Below, piece after piece: positions 6,715 to 17,391 of a stretch of 34,499 bases of DNA. Source of the DNA: Bacteroidota bacterium (GTDB lineage: Bacteria; Bacteroidota; Bacteroidia; Bacteroidales; FEN-979); contig JAPLDI010000048.1 in NCBI GenBank assembly GCA_026391795.1, positions 1-34,499 of the forward strand, in the 5' to 3' direction. A model generated the notes under the pieces. The model was not told where the DNA came from. It did no database searches and saw only the letters and a list, made by a program, of their open reading frames with translations. Position 1 is the stretch's first letter. Each line of letters starts with the position of its first letter. A program made the position numbers and the translations under genes.

Positions 6715-7323
6715 TTATTGAATCACGTGCCACCTCATCAAGCTCCAGGTAGTATCCATATCAGTTGACTTTATGGAACACTTTATTATTCCGACATTTT
6801 TGGCAAAATAAAAATCCTTGAAAATATTGGCCATTGTATCCCGAGTATGTATAACGTCGTGGATGACATTTCCATTGATAGTCATTGAGTCGAGTCGTTC
6901 TTTTACTTTACAAAAATTAGTAATATCATCTGAAATATTTATCGTCGATTTAAAATCTAGATAAATCCCTGCGACATGAAACCCACTAACCATAAGAAAG
7001 GAATTATCTAATTCGCCTCTCACTGTTATTCTGCCAAGATTCCAGATATCATAAAGTAATATTTCGTGGTGAATCTCGCCTTTTTCAGACGGATAATAAT
7101 AATCTTCGGGGGTATATTCAATAAAATTACTATCCGATTTGTACGTCACCTCATTTAGGAAGATCCAGTACGAACCCTTTTTGAAGTCCGTCCATTGTCT
7201 GAAGGGATCCTGAATAGGGTAGTAAGTATCAGATTTTTTACATCCATGACCAAAAAATGCAAAAATGGTTGTAATGATTAGTAATAGCCACAAATTTGAT
7301 TTATACCTCTTCGTAGATTTCAT
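6715..7323 (-). CDS. Putative lipoprotein of unknown function
   Basis: A 202-residue protein with a lipoprotein-type signal: basic N-terminus, hydrophobic core WLLLIITTIFAFFG, then GHGC with C28 as the probable lipidated residue. The lipobox is non-canonical. The mature part contains WTDFKKGSYWIFLNEV, a pattern seen in small Bacteroidota lipoproteins that follow T9SS cargo, but I do not recognise a named domain. The start codon overlaps the stop of an upstream T9SS tail fragment (ATGA), so the gene was probably once translated with that exported protein. It is AT-richer than its neighbours and lies between the 85-bp direct repeats, consistent with an acquired or rearranged segment. An outer-membrane-associated location is inferred from the signal only. 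Confidence 0.7.
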   Translation of the reverse strand: MKSTKRYKSNLWLLLIITTIFAFFGHGCKKSDTYYPIQDPFRQWTDFKKGSYWIFLNEVTYKSDSNFIEYTPEDYYYPSEKGEIHHEILLYDIWNLGRITVRGELDNSFLMVSGFHVAGIYLDFKSTINISDDITNFCKVKERLDSMTINGNVIHDVIHTRDTMANIFKDFYFAKNVGIIKCSIKSTDMDTTWSLMRWHVIQ

Positions 7324-7460
7324 TCTTTTATGAGTTTACCTGTGTAAACCTTTTCAAAGGTATTGATATTTACAATATAAAGACCAGGTGCTAAATCCTT
7401 AATATTTATTGATTTTGTGTTCGACAACTGTACGTCTTCAAAACAATTTGCATAATCGGG
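7320..7460 (-). pseudogene. Broken 3' end of a T9SS-exported protein (type A sorting tail)
   Basis: A 46-codon open frame ends in INIKDLAPGLYIVNI and then KVYTGKLIKE before the stop. This is the classic final part of a type IX secretion C-terminal sorting domain (L..G.Y.v.i......v.GKLIK). An in-frame TAG at 7463-7461 closes the frame upstream. The expected YPNP segment and the whole cargo protein are missing. The stop overlaps the lipoprotein start by ATGA. It is too short to be a functional gene and is best read as the remnant of a deleted or displaced one. Confidence 0.75.
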
Positions 7461-7813
7461 CTATCCTGAATTGATGAACCAACCGGCTTGAATGACCGGG
7501 TAAACAAAGTAAAAAAGATGTACGAAAATTATGGATCCTGCTTTTTATTCGTTTTAGGCGGAAGTGCAAATTCCGCCCAGCCAAGGTAATTATTAAATTC
7601 GTTAATTACAGCATTACTCATTACTCATTACCGTCATTATTAATTATTGAATTATTCCACTCAAGTGGAATTGCAATTTTTGCCCAGTAAAGAACTTATT
7701 AATTGTCAGCTCGCCACAGGCGAGCAGTGATCCGGCACGCGTCACAGACGCGCGCCAACAAGGTCCTGCTTTTTATACGTTTTGGGCGGAAGTGCAAATT
7801 TCGCCCAGCAAGG
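7461..7813. repeat. Gene-free block with direct and inverted repeats
   Basis: No gene is seen. A 51-bp element at 7536-7586 recurs at 7764-7813 with a few changes. Both start TCCTGCTTTTTAT and contain the hairpin GGCGGAA..TTCCGCC (TTTCGCC in the second). A related GTGGAATTGC..TTTGCCCAG stretch lies near 7668-7690. Bases 7710-7726 form the hairpin GCTCGCC / GGCGAGC. Bases 7734-7756 are the exact reverse complement of 6361-6383. The block mirrors the one at 6356-6714, so the lipoprotein gene sits between inverted REP-like elements. Confidence 0.7.
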
Positions 7814-7898
7814 AAAATGGAGGATAGAAGATTGAAGATGGAGGTAAAAGGGAATTGAATTCTATGCTGCTTCCTGGTTCGCTTTTTCTTTCTTCCTC
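7814..7898. repeat. 85-bp direct repeat, copy B
   Basis: This is the counterpart of 6271-6355. It covers the last 37 bases of the following EamA gene plus its 3' flank, and is probably the original copy because it continues into an intact gene. The flank contains loose 7-bp periodicity (AGGATAG AAGATTG AAGATGG). Confidence 0.85.
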
Positions 7899-8773
7899 CC
7901 GTTGATCTCTGAAATGAAAACCCCGGCGATCACAAGAAGCATCCCTGCCAGCTTCTGGAAAGTAAAGATTTCTGCAATGAGGATGAACGAAAAGACAGCG
8001 GTGAATACAGGGATCAGGTTTGAGAAGATGTTTGCTTTGCTGATTCCCAGCATCTGGATTGACTTGGTATAAAAGACATAGGAGAGGGAAGATGCCAGGA
8101 TGGCGAGAAGCAGGAAGGAAGAGATGATCTCTGAATTGAGCTTTACCTGCATCGCCGAATGCGATTCAAGAACCAGGAAGAAAGGCAGAAAAAGAAAAAC
8201 CCCGATCAGGTTCTGGTATTTTATGATGGTCAGCGGCCGGTATCTAAAGGTGAGTTTCCGTACCAGGACAGAATAGATGAGGGCAGCCAGCACGGCACCG
8301 GAGAGGAAAAGGATCCCTTTCCTGTCAATGCTCAGGGAGAGATCCCTTGTGATCAGCATCAGGATTACTCCTCCAAAGGAAATAAAAAGTCCTGCAACAT
8401 TCACAAGGGTAAGTTTTTCCCGGAAGTATAAATAGGCCACCACCGGCGAGAATACGGGAATCGTGGCGATGATCACCGATGCGATGGTGGAAGAAGAGTA
8501 TTTCAGTCCGTAATTCTCCCCGAGAAAATAGAGAAAGGGATTAAAAACAGCGGAAAGAAAGAAGAGCCAGAAATCGGACCGCTGCACTTTTTCCCATTTA
8601 TTGAAAACGAGCGAAACGGAGAACAGGAACAGGGAAGAAATAATGAGCCGGATAAAAATAATGGTTACCGGCTGGAAATATTTCAGGAGGATGGATGTCC
8701 ATACAAAGGACATGCCCCAGAAGAGCATGGCGGCAAGCGGGTAAAAGTAGACCGGTAGTTTAAAATTTTTCAA
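7862..8773 (-). CDS. EamA-family (DMT) transporter
   Basis: A 303-residue inner-membrane protein with about ten transmembrane segments in two EamA repeats. The first begins FYPLAAMLFWGMSFVWTSIL and the second near KGILFLSGAVLAALIYSVL. The polar C-terminus is rich in lysine. The substrate is unknown. The start codon is TTG at 8773. No upstream ATG is in frame, and the next internal ATG would cut helix 1. A TAATTTTG box lies 8-15 bases upstream, implying a very short leader. Its 3' end is duplicated at 6271-6355. It diverges from the ECF sigma gene. Confidence 0.87.
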   Translation of the reverse strand: MKNFKLPVYFYPLAAMLFWGMSFVWTSILLKYFQPVTIIFIRLIISSLFLFSVSLVFNKWEKVQRSDFWLFFLSAVFNPFLYFLGENYGLKYSSSTIASVIIATIPVFSPVVAYLYFREKLTLVNVAGLFISFGGVILMLITRDLSLSIDRKGILFLSGAVLAALIYSVLVRKLTFRYRPLTIIKYQNLIGVFLFLPFFLVLESHSAMQVKLNSEIISSFLLLAILASSLSYVFYTKSIQMLGISKANIFSNLIPVFTAVFSFILIAEIFTFQKLAGMLLVIAGVFISEINGRKKEKANQEAA

Positions 8774-8780
8774 TGGGCTG

Positions 8781-8841
8781 CAAAATTAGTTTTTTCTCAG
8801 AATTTTTTCAGAAAGTTGTAACTTTTGAAACTCTTAAGAGT
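8781..8841. promoter_or_regulatory. Divergent control region between transporter and ECF sigma gene
   Basis: TAATTTTG on the minus strand (8788-8781) fits the -7 box for the transporter. A perfect 12-bp palindrome ACTCTTAAGAGT lies at 8830-8841 and could be an operator, though a palindrome of this length can occur by chance. The plus-strand promoter of the sigma gene is not clear; TAACTTTTG at 8819-8827 is one base too long for the consensus. Confidence 0.3.
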
Positions 8842-8862
8842 CATTTGTCTAAAATCCGGGTT

Positions 8863-9435
8863 TTGGAAAACGCATACATAAATATCCACCAGGAGATCAT
8901 CGATGCCTGTAAAGCCGGTGACCGGAATGCGCAGTTCAGGATCTACAAGTTATATTATAAAGCCATGTACAATACCAGTCTCAGAATCGTAAACGACACC
9001 ATGGAAGCGGAAGACATCATGCAGGAGGCTTTTTTGCAGGCTTTCCATCGCATCCATTCCTACTCGGGAGAAGGCAGTTTCGGTTCCTGGCTGAAACGGA
9101 TCGTGGTCAACAAATCGCTCGATGCACTCAGGAAAAAGAAAAACCTCGTCCCCCTTGAAGGCGAGGCTGTCGAATTTCCGGAGATTGTGGAGGAGAGCAG
9201 GGAAGAAGAGATCAATTTCCAGGTTAAAGAGGTGAAGGATGCCATCGGGGAACTCCCTGAAGACTACCGCCTGGTCATTACACTCTTCCTCCTGGAACAG
9301 TACACGCATGAAGAGATCAGCGAAATTCTGCACATCTCCAACAACCTTTCGAGGACCCGGCTGGTAAGGGCAAAACAAAAAGTGCTGAGGATCCTCAAAG
9401 AGAAAAAATTGAAATCATCCTTTAATTATAACTGA
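8863..9435 (+). CDS. ECF-family RNA polymerase sigma factor
   Basis: A sigma-70 family extracytoplasmic-function factor of about 190 residues. Region 2 runs from CKAGDRNAQFRIYKLYY through AEDIMQEAFLQAF and GSFGSWLKRIVVNKSLD. Region 4 contains ELPEDYRLVITLFLLEQYTHEEISEIL, the recognition helix before RTRLVRAKQKV. I chose the TTG at 8863 because it gives the usual short N-terminus before the ACKAGD segment. The ATG at 8773 would add 30 residues and overlap the divergent transporter's start codon. The next gene begins one base after the stop and encodes a single-pass membrane protein, a typical anti-sigma arrangement. It probably controls the downstream envelope genes and itself. Confidence 0.9.
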   Translation: MENAYINIHQEIIDACKAGDRNAQFRIYKLYYKAMYNTSLRIVNDTMEAEDIMQEAFLQAFHRIHSYSGEGSFGSWLKRIVVNKSLDALRKKKNLVPLEGEAVEFPEIVEESREEEINFQVKEVKDAIGELPEDYRLVITLFLLEQYTHEEISEILHISNNLSRTRLVRAKQKVLRILKEKKLKSSFNYN

Positions 9436-9436
9436 A

Positions 9437-9973
9437 ATGGATAAGCTGGAAAAATTCGTAACCGATAACCTGGAATCGTTTGATGATTCCGAACCCATGG
9501 CAGGGCATTTCAGCAGGTTTGAGGAGAAACTGGCGCATCAGCAGGCCCGTTCCGCTGCCGGCATCGACCGAGGCTTCCTCCTGAAGATCGCAGCCGGACT
9601 GCTGATCCTGCTTTCAGTCACGGTCTATATTTTTGATTTTGCCGCAAACCGTATATCAAAGAACTTTTCCGGTGAAAACAGCTCTGTAGTGGTATCGTCT
9701 GAAATGCAGGATGCCATCAACTATTATGATGACGCCGCATCAACCAAACTTGGACAAATCAATAAACTGGCCTGCTGCGGACAAGATACACGGAAAGTCT
9801 ATTCGATGGCCAGCAATGAGCTGAATGCATTGAACACAAATTCGGCCGAACTTAAAAAAGCCCTTTCCGAACATCCTGGCAATGAAAGGATCCAGGCAGC
9901 CATTATCCAGAACCACCAGATGAAGGAGAAAGTGATGACACAGATGGTCAGCCAGATGAAAAAAAATAATTGA
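9437..9973 (+). CDS. Single-pass membrane protein, probable anti-sigma factor
   Basis: A 178-residue protein with a cytoplasmic N-terminus of about 46 residues, one transmembrane helix at about 47-68 (FLLKIAAGLLILLSVTVYIF), and an extracytoplasmic domain of about 110 residues. It begins one base after the sigma gene stop, so the two are co-translated. The N-terminal part is acidic and helical (DKLEKFVTDNLESFDDSEP), like the sigma-binding part of Bacteroidota anti-sigma proteins, but no zinc-binding HX3CX2C motif is present. The periplasmic part holds a CC pair (ACCG) and is rich in Q, K and N. The anti-sigma role is inferred from position and topology only. Confidence 0.75.
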   Translation: MDKLEKFVTDNLESFDDSEPMAGHFSRFEEKLAHQQARSAAGIDRGFLLKIAAGLLILLSVTVYIFDFAANRISKNFSGENSSVVVSSEMQDAINYYDDAASTKLGQINKLACCGQDTRKVYSMASNELNALNTNSAELKKALSEHPGNERIQAAIIQNHQMKEKVMTQMVSQMKKNN

Positions 9974-10032
9974 TAATTGATAATTGACTCTTGACACGTA
10001 ATACATAACACTAACACTGAATTTTCTTAGCC

Positions 10033-11079
10033 ATGAAAACAATCTGCAGAATATTAGCCGCCTTCATCCTGATCTTCATTCTTGCTCCGCATGCTGCCAG
10101 GGCTCATGATGAAGTTACAAAAATCATCAAGAAGGAATATTCCGTGAATCCGGATGCCCAGGTCCTTTTTGAGAACAAGTTCGGCATGATCCACATCAAT
10201 AACTGGGACAAAAACCTGGTATCTGTTGAAATCAAGATCACCGTGGGTGCATCCAGCAAGGCGACGGCTGACAAGCTGCTTGACCTTGTCACTATTGTAA
10301 GCGAAGGAACCCCTTCCTCTGTCCAGATAAGGACACAGATCGGTAAGGATTTCTCCGACAACAAAAAACTCAGCGTGGATTATACCGTGAACATGCCTGC
10401 CACCCTCAACCTTAACCTTACCAATAAATTCGGGGATGTTTTCCTGAACGACCTCTCCGGTAAAGGAAATTTCAATTTATCCTACGGCAACATCGAGATC
10501 AACAAGCTGCTGAACTCGGATAATGTAATCGATATTAATTTCGGAAAAGGGGATGTTCAGTATATAACAGGGGCTATGGTCTCGTTAAAATATTCTGAAA
10601 TGAGCGTGGAATATGCCGGCAGTCTTTTTGTCGATTCGAAGTTTTCGAACCTGGATGCGAAAAAGATCATCTCGCTTTCCATGGGTTTTGAAGGCGGGAA
10701 TATTGATGTGGAGAATACATCTGCAGTGACTGGAAAATCAAAGTTCTCCGATATCAACATCGGCCACCTGGAAACAAAAATAGACCTTGACATCCAATAT
10801 GGAAACTGCGATGTCGATCAGATCTCGGCCGATTTTACCCTGGTCTCCATCCGGAACAAGTATGGCGACGTTACCATTAACATTCCTTCAGGAACCAGCT
10901 ATACCCTCGATGCCGATCTGAAATTCTGTGATCTCGATTTCCCGGAGGACCGGGCAACCCTTACTCAAAAAATCTCTGCCAATACTTCAAAATCTTACCG
11001 GGGCACCGTCGGGAAGAAACCTGACCCGGAAGCGAAGGTGATCGTGAAGAGTGAGTACGGAAACGTTTCACTTGAGTAG
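10033..11079 (+). CDS. Exported DUF4097-type beta-strand-repeat protein
   Basis: A 348-residue protein with a cleavable signal peptide (residues 1 to about 24, ending HAARA). The mature part is a run of short beta-strand repeats of the DUF4097 kind: VLFENKFGMIHINNWD, then LTNKFGDVFLND, SYGNIEINK and IRNKYGDVTINIPSG, ending in KSEYGNVSLE. Each repeat follows a (N)K(F/Y)G(D/N)(V/I) pattern, suggesting a parallel beta-helix or solenoid at the periplasmic or outer surface. It follows the probable anti-sigma gene by 59 bases and precedes a GIN-domain lipoprotein, so it is a likely target of the ECF system. No enzymatic residues are seen. The stop codon is followed directly by a 9-bp repeat array. 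Confidence 0.82.
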   Translation: MKTICRILAAFILIFILAPHAARAHDEVTKIIKKEYSVNPDAQVLFENKFGMIHINNWDKNLVSVEIKITVGASSKATADKLLDLVTIVSEGTPSSVQIRTQIGKDFSDNKKLSVDYTVNMPATLNLNLTNKFGDVFLNDLSGKGNFNLSYGNIEINKLLNSDNVIDINFGKGDVQYITGAMVSLKYSEMSVEYAGSLFVDSKFSNLDAKKIISLSMGFEGGNIDVENTSAVTGKSKFSDINIGHLETKIDLDIQYGNCDVDQISADFTLVSIRNKYGDVTINIPSGTSYTLDADLKFCDLDFPEDRATLTQKISANTSKSYRGTVGKKPDPEAKVIVKSEYGNVSLE

Positions 11080-11286
11080 AAAGTTCATAAAGTTCATAAA
11101 GTTTATAAAGTTTGTAAAGTTCATAAAGTTCATAAAGTTTATAAAGTTCATAAAGTTCATAAAGTTCATAAAGCTTATAAAGTTTGTAAAGTTCATAAAG
11201 TTCATAAAGTTTATAAAGTTTATAAAGTTTATAAAGTTCATAAAGTTCATAAAGTTCATAAAGTTCATAAAGTTCATAAAGTTCAT
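11080..11286. repeat. 9-bp tandem array (AAAGTTCAT type)
   Basis: Exactly 23 units of 9 bp begin at the first base after a TAG stop codon. They are mostly AAAGTTCAT, with AAAGTTTAT, AAAGTTTGT and one AAAGCTTAT. The block CAT-CAT-TAT-TGT-CAT-CAT-TAT (last three bases of each unit) shows a higher-order order, and the final six units are all AAAGTTCAT. It is the same family as the arrays at 4222-4347 and 4697-4768. The remainder of the gap to 11347 holds no gene. Confidence 0.95.
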
Positions 11287-11347
11287 AAAGTCACGGAGTC
11301 ACCGAAAAACCTTAAACCTTAATACTTAAAGCTTAACACTTAAAACT

Positions 11348-12082
11348 ATGTTTATGGAAACAAGAAGCACGAATAACACGGGAATTATTTCAATTGTTCT
11401 GTTCACCATGTTCCTTATTGTCAGCTGTAACCTGATTGGCGAAAGAGGAAGCGGAAATGTCATCCGCCAGGAAAGGAAAGTGTCGTCCTTTAACGGGATT
11501 GAAGTTTCAGGCGCTTTTGATGTGATCCTGACGCAGGGCACCTCAGTCTCGGTTTTCGTTGAGGCTGATGATAACCTGATGGATCTGATCCGGACCGACG
11601 TCAGGGGCACAACCCTGGTGATCGAAAATAAAAAGCCGATCCAGCATTCCAAAAGCCTGAAGGTATTCATCACCTTCACCGAACTTAAATCAGTGGAAAT
11701 GAGTGGTGCGGTCAATATTGAATCGCAGGGAAAACTGACCTTGCCCGAACTTATGCTTAGCAGCAGCGGGGCTTCCGATGCGAAACTGGACCTAGACGTT
11801 CAGAAGCTGGGGATCGAATGCAGCGGCGGAAGCAAGCTGAAACTGACAGGTTCTGCAAAAGAGGTGCACGTCGATGCTTCCGGAGCCATCGATCTTTTTG
11901 CATTCGATCTGATGGCAGAGACCTACAAGCTGGGCATCAGCGGGGCAGGAAAAGCGGAAATCAATGTGAGCAAAGAACTGGACGTGGAGATCTCGGGTGC
12001 TGCAACCGTAAGGTATAAAGGAACCCCGTCGAAAAATGTACAGGATATATCGGGAGCAGGATCGGTAAAAAAGGTGGATTGA
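11348..12082 (+). CDS. GIN-domain (DUF2807) lipoprotein
   Basis: A 244-residue lipoprotein. The hydrophobic signal SIVLFTMFLIVSC places the lipidated cysteine at C27. The mature part is a head-GIN domain: GSGNVIRQERKVSSFNGIEV, then SGAFDVILTQG, and repeated SGA or SGG turns (EMSGAVNIES, SSSGASDAKL, ECSGGSKLKL, DASGAIDLF, GISGAGKAEI, EISGAATVRY, DISGAGSVKKVD). This indicates a right-handed beta-helix. Such proteins sit in the Bacteroidota envelope and their role is not known. It is the last gene of the sigma / anti-sigma / DUF4097 cluster and converges on ligA. The start could also be the second ATG two codons later. Confidence 0.88.
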   Translation: MFMETRSTNNTGIISIVLFTMFLIVSCNLIGERGSGNVIRQERKVSSFNGIEVSGAFDVILTQGTSVSVFVEADDNLMDLIRTDVRGTTLVIENKKPIQHSKSLKVFITFTELKSVEMSGAVNIESQGKLTLPELMLSSSGASDAKLDLDVQKLGIECSGGSKLKLTGSAKEVHVDASGAIDLFAFDLMAETYKLGISGAGKAEINVSKELDVEISGAATVRYKGTPSKNVQDISGAGSVKKVD

Positions 12083-12157
12083 GGATCGAGGTCGGAGATC
12101 AGAGATCGGAGGTCAGAGATCGGAGATCGAAGATGGAGGATGGAGGATGGAGATCCG
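12083..12157. repeat. Short-period repeat filling a convergent gap
   Basis: All 75 bases between the two convergent stop codons are low-period repeats: GGAGATC/AGAGATC-type units of 7-8 bp, then ATGGAGG-type 7-bp units. Related text occurs on the opposite strand at 33783-33805. No hairpin terminator is seen. Confidence 0.8.
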
Positions 12158-15797
<3,640 letters not shown>

Positions 15798-15807
15798 TGA
15801 GGAGAAC

Positions 15808-16698
15808 TCAGGATATCGTGAGGGTAAGCCATTCATAATAATAGTTCCCGAGTTCTGTCGGGTTGATACACATCACAGGGATCTCGGCTTCATTGAACAT
15901 CATCGTTTCGTCCCATGTGGAGACGCTGAAACCGGGAACATCAATGTGCGGGATTGTCATGATCATGATCATGTCAGTCCTTGTTTTAATGGACCAGGAG
16001 ATTACCTGGTTGGCGAAATCACCCGTCTTCTCAGCTTTAACGATCTCGTATTCAATCTTGTTCTCACCGAGAATTTTAGTAATCTGTCCGGTTATGACGT
16101 TGATCCTCCCATCAAGGGCAGCATCATTCTCGTTGGCCTGGAACAGGCATACCTTAGAAGCAAATAATTTTGCCATCAGGAGGATCCACTGAACTTTCTG
16201 CCTCGTTTCAAGGTCATTGCTGATCGGGATCACAAGTTTGTGGTAGCCCTCTCCGAAGGAGCGTTTCTGAACAACCACGACAGGACAGGGTGAATCGAGA
16301 ACCACCCTGAATGCATAACTCCCGAACAGGTGCTGCATCCCTTGTTTCCCGTGGGTGCCAAGGACCATGATATTGGCTTTTATCTCGGTTGCGACTTCGT
16401 TGATGATCGTGAATATACTTCCTTCCCGGGCAATGGTTTCAATGGTTATCCCCTGGGCTTTTTCGTAAGTGTCCTTGTAGTTCTGCAGGCGTTCGGCTAC
16501 ATAGTCGACAGATAATTTCTCCTTTTTCAGGAATGATTTTGTCTGTTTGTTGATAACATGAAGGATGCAAACACTATAGTCCAGTGATTTTGCCAGTTCC
16601 ACACCATGATGAATGGCATTGTTGCAGGTTTCCGAAAAGTCGGTAGGGATAAGTACAACACTGTTATACTTGATCTTTTCTTTTTTTTGATTTGCCAT
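15808..16698 (-). CDS. Tandem universal stress protein (UspA family)
   Basis: A 296-residue cytosolic protein of two UspA domains. Domain 1 (about 10-147) starts SVVLIPTDFSETCNNAIHHG and carries a nucleotide-binding-like GTHGKQGMQHLFGS followed by VVLDSPCPVVVV. The spacing between the second and third glycines is one residue shorter than the usual GX2GX9G(S/T). Domain 2 (about 155-285) starts HKLVIPISNDLETRQKVQWIL and ends PVMCINP but lacks the glycine motif, so it probably does not bind ATP. Tandem Usp proteins of this build are common in Bacteroidota. It sits 21 bases downstream of the HD-domain gene and is likely co-transcribed with it. The specific stress role is unknown. Confidence 0.9.
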   Translation of the reverse strand: MANQKKEKIKYNSVVLIPTDFSETCNNAIHHGVELAKSLDYSVCILHVINKQTKSFLKKEKLSVDYVAERLQNYKDTYEKAQGITIETIAREGSIFTIINEVATEIKANIMVLGTHGKQGMQHLFGSYAFRVVLDSPCPVVVVQKRSFGEGYHKLVIPISNDLETRQKVQWILLMAKLFASKVCLFQANENDAALDGRINVITGQITKILGENKIEYEIVKAEKTGDFANQVISWSIKTRTDMIMIMTIPHIDVPGFSVSTWDETMMFNEAEIPVMCINPTELGNYYYEWLTLTIS

Positions 16699-16719
16699 AA
16701 CCTTGTTGTTTATCGTTAC

Positions 16720-17313
16720 TTACTTTAATTTTCCAAGAATATTTTCGATCTCCAGGAGGTTTTTCCGTTTCTGCTCTTGCCTGAGTTCTCTTCCTGATTT
16801 GGTGAAATATTCGTGGCTGTTAAAAAATTTGACCTCAAACCGGAGCCATTCTTCGAGGGTTGTCTGTGCAATGCCGTTCAGTTTCCATTCGAGCTGAAGC
16901 TGAAACGACTGGATAAAAAAATCATCACGCCCGAGGGAGTCAAGGTCGGCATCGCAGAGGATCTTTTCCGGCAGTGTCGAGGGCATTTGTGGCAAGCGGG
17001 TTACAAGGATGAGTCCCGCGACCTCATCGATTTCTTCAAGGCTGTAACCGAATGAAGGCAGCGTCTTCCCGGCAATGAGAACCGATTGGGTTTCATGGTC
17101 ATTGTAGGAAACCATCATTCCTGCATCATGGTAAACGGCAGCAGTTTCGATGAGCAGACGTTCACGTTCATCATCGAACTTTTCCATATCCATCAGCCGG
17201 ATTGCTGCACGGTGCATGTCAAGGGTATGTTCAACAGTATGGTAGGTCAGCAGGGGATTGAGTTCATTCCTCAACCGGTCGAGTATATGGATGCGTGCAC
17301 CGGTAAAATCCAT
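16720..17313 (-). CDS. HD-domain phosphohydrolase
   Basis: A 197-residue HD-superfamily protein. Probable metal ligands are H25/H29 (YHTVEHTLDM), the H62-D63 pair (AVYHDAGM) and a later aspartate around 117-119 (LCDADLDSLGRDDF). The pattern H..HD..D fits metal-dependent phosphohydrolases, but the substrate (nucleotide, cyclic dinucleotide or other phosphate) cannot be told. There are no sensor or synthetase domains and no transmembrane segment. It lies between rpe and the universal stress protein in the minus-strand run, with gaps of 78 and 21 bases. Confidence 0.85.
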   Translation of the reverse strand: MDFTGARIHILDRLRNELNPLLTYHTVEHTLDMHRAAIRLMDMEKFDDERERLLIETAAVYHDAGMMVSYNDHETQSVLIAGKTLPSFGYSLEEIDEVAGLILVTRLPQMPSTLPEKILCDADLDSLGRDDFFIQSFQLQLEWKLNGIAQTTLEEWLRFEVKFFNSHEYFTKSGRELRQEQKRKNLLEIENILGKLK

Positions 17314-17391
17314 GGGAGAAACAGATTAGGTTGTAAAAGTAGGAAAAAATCGCAAAACAACAATGCGGTGAAATTATCAGGCCTGAAGGCG

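Noticed and set aside
11051-11329. Open frame encoding a repeated KFI peptide (and its reverse NFM frame)
   Set aside because: It is the translation of the 9-bp array. A 9-bp unit with no stop in frame gives a long open frame automatically. It overlaps the end of the real DUF4097 gene.
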